DNA from: Hermatobates lingyangjiaoensis
Lineage: Eukaryota > Arthropoda > Insecta > Hemiptera > Hermatobatidae
Assembly: GCA_026182355.1 (NCBI GenBank)
Contig: JAPFBL010000546.1
Coordinates: forward strand, 10,001-74,000
DNA: 64,000 nt
Reading direction: 5' to 3'
The position numbers were made by a program, and so were the translations under genes. Positions 62,795 to 64,000 of this stretch are shown here, piece after piece. Under the pieces are notes generated by a model. That model saw only the letters and a program-made list of their open reading frames with translations, did not search any database and was not told the origin of the DNA. The number at the start of each line of letters is the position of its first letter. Positions within the stretch are counted from its first letter, which is position 1.

Positions 62795-63300
62795 CTCCTT
62801 CATGGTGACGGTACTTCATGGACACTAACTTATGTTCTATAGACAGCCTTATGATATTTATAGCCATCATAAGTAATCATTGTTATCTGAATAACACCAT
62901 CATCAGGTACATCGCTAATTCCGTTTGTATCGAACAACCTCTCCTTTAGTCAGTCATAAATATAAATTAATTCAAATGACACCTCCTTTATATACTTCTT
63001 CAATTATTCATCACAAACTTGAGAATTTCAAATTATTATAACCTTTAGAGGTTCCTCCCTCTCTCCCACACAACCTTACCTCTCCCCCCCCCCCCCCGTA
63101 TTCTAATTTAATATTTACTCTAGTACTCAGTTAAACAATGACTATTCATCAAGTTATTACCTTATAACTTATCTTTTAACATTCTTTTTTTGAAAATTTT
63201 TTTCAATGTAAATTGCGAAATTATTAAAATAAATCATCATATTTAAAAAAAAAATACCTTTGTAAATAACTAAAAAGTTGAAGAGAAATGTATATTTTTT
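62795..63300. other. Spacer with C-run
   Basis: CATCATCAGGTACATCG near 62900 could be a decayed antisense hairpin motif. C-run about 63085-63097. No gene. Confidence 0.35.
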
Positions 63301-63305
63301 TCCTT

Positions 63306-63361
63306 TCTCCTTCATTGGGATTCTTCGGGTCCTTAGGAGCACTTGTGGGAGGTTGGCTCCC
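63306..63361 (-). mobile_element. Inverted fragment of the 61740-62200 element
   Basis: TTCTTCGGGTCCTTAGGAGC, ACTTGTGGGAGGTTGGCTCC and CAC are the reverse complement of 62105-62150. Interrupted at 63362 by a SINE. Confidence 0.75.
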
Positions 63362-63362
63362 A

Positions 63363-63635
63363 CGAGGTTAGGTTGCAGTGGCAGTTCCACAAGGGAACAC
63401 ACGTAGGCCGAGCATTGGCCCTTTGTGATACCACACAATGAAAATTGATTCTACAGTGGGAGTACTAAATTTTGCCTAACTCAAATGTATTTCGAGTAGG
63501 GATCTTTAACGAGTACCTGATATCGTACAGGCTCGGGACCGACGGTTTAACGTCCTTCTCCGAGGGACGACGCGCTCAGATTTATTCACCTCCCGCGTGA
63601 ATAAATCGAGGGCCAGGTGAGTTCGAACTTGTTTT
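63363..63635 (-). mobile_element. tRNA-derived SINE, head truncated
   Basis: Starts GGTTAGGTTGCAGTGGCAGT (3' tail antisense) and runs through GGGCCAGGTGAGTTCGAAC, stopping inside box B. Body well preserved. Confidence 0.85.
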
Positions 63636-64000
63636 GATATTAGAACGTGTACCCAGCCTTTCGGCCATATCACGGATAATAGCAACACAGATTGATGCCT
63701 TTTAACGTGAAAGTTCTTTCGCCGCATCTCGGGAGCACCAAGCTCTATCCGAGGATAGGACAACGAGCCTCCGAGATATGCCCGAGGTGGACCACGCGGA
63801 GGCGTGCTTCCACGACCCTACATCACAAAATTAAAAGGATGAAAAACAAAGAAAACATAAAACCTTGTACTTGTTTAAAGAAAAAAACACTTTATAATTA
63901 AAACAAACATATATCCTCTTTTTCTTCAGTCTACGGACGTCCAGTGGCTACCAAACCTGGGCTCCTTCTCGTTCTTCTTATGCCCTCAATGTATTTCAAG
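63636..64000. other. Unassigned segment, partly GC-rich
   Basis: 63783-63810 is inverted relative to 62518-62544. GTACCCAGCCTTTCGGCCATAT near 63648 has a tRNA-like look but no boxes. No gene supported. Confidence 0.35.

Noticed and set aside
1..64000. Host protein-coding gene with introns
   Set aside because: I looked for conserved domain stretches with flanking GT/AG and found only transposon-derived ones. Weak or very short exons cannot be excluded without transcript data.

Overview
The window looks like intergenic DNA from an animal with a repeat-rich, AT-rich genome, most likely an invertebrate. I find no convincing host gene, no rRNA and no functional tRNA gene. Clues to the host are limited. 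Several copies of a tRNA-derived SINE end in (CCTAA)n, which is the TTAGG telomere-type pentamer common in arthropods, so an arthropod is my best guess, but the species cannot be named from this sequence.

The dominant content is debris of Penelope-like elements (PLEs). The best coding piece is on the minus strand at 54575-55780: the second half of a PLE reverse transcriptase with YIDD, a cysteine-rich linker and a GIY-YIG-type endonuclease, followed by its LTR-like terminus. Smaller pieces of other PLE families lie throughout. They fall into three kinds: the conserved N-terminal helix that ends near 'LLPxFTNIY', the extreme C-terminus, and 100-250 bp terminal segments. Nearly all are bounded by (TA)n microsatellites, and many occur as inverted pairs, giving palindromes of 80-370 bp per arm. 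These terminal segments come from at least ten sequence-distinct families, yet share one small structured motif on the sense strand: CTGANGA, one base, a hairpin of variable sequence, then GAAA. It resembles the hammerhead ribozyme core reported in PLE termini but is not canonical.

Layout. 1-10 kb: PLE terminal pieces and palindromes in (TA)n, two MITE-like foldbacks, and a decayed PLE endonuclease. 10-12.6 kb: a Helitron-like region with a (TCTG)n array, then a 65/71-bp minisatellite with a 136-bp higher-order unit. 13-20 kb: SINE cluster, including a head-to-tail dimer with a clear target-site duplication, and poly-C tandem repeats. 22-31 kb: dense PLE palindromes plus an 805-bp hAT element nested in (TA)n. 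32-50 kb: more SINEs, PLE palindromes, a LINE tail and a GC-richer coding-like palindrome. 50.7-52.2 kb: a polypyrimidine tandem array of about 300-bp period. 52-56.7 kb: PLE remains including the RT/endonuclease copy and a Tc1/mariner-type deletion derivative. 56.7-61.5 kb: very AT-rich, nearly featureless DNA with one tandem repeat. 61.5-64 kb: SINE pieces and a GC-richer, partly inverted element.

How the parts fit: PLEs appear to have used (TA)n tracts as landing sites. Other transposons (hAT, Tc1/mariner, foldback MITEs) also sit in (TA)n. At least one palindrome is found at two loci with the same central loop in opposite orientation, which suggests that inverted PLE dimers move or are copied as units.
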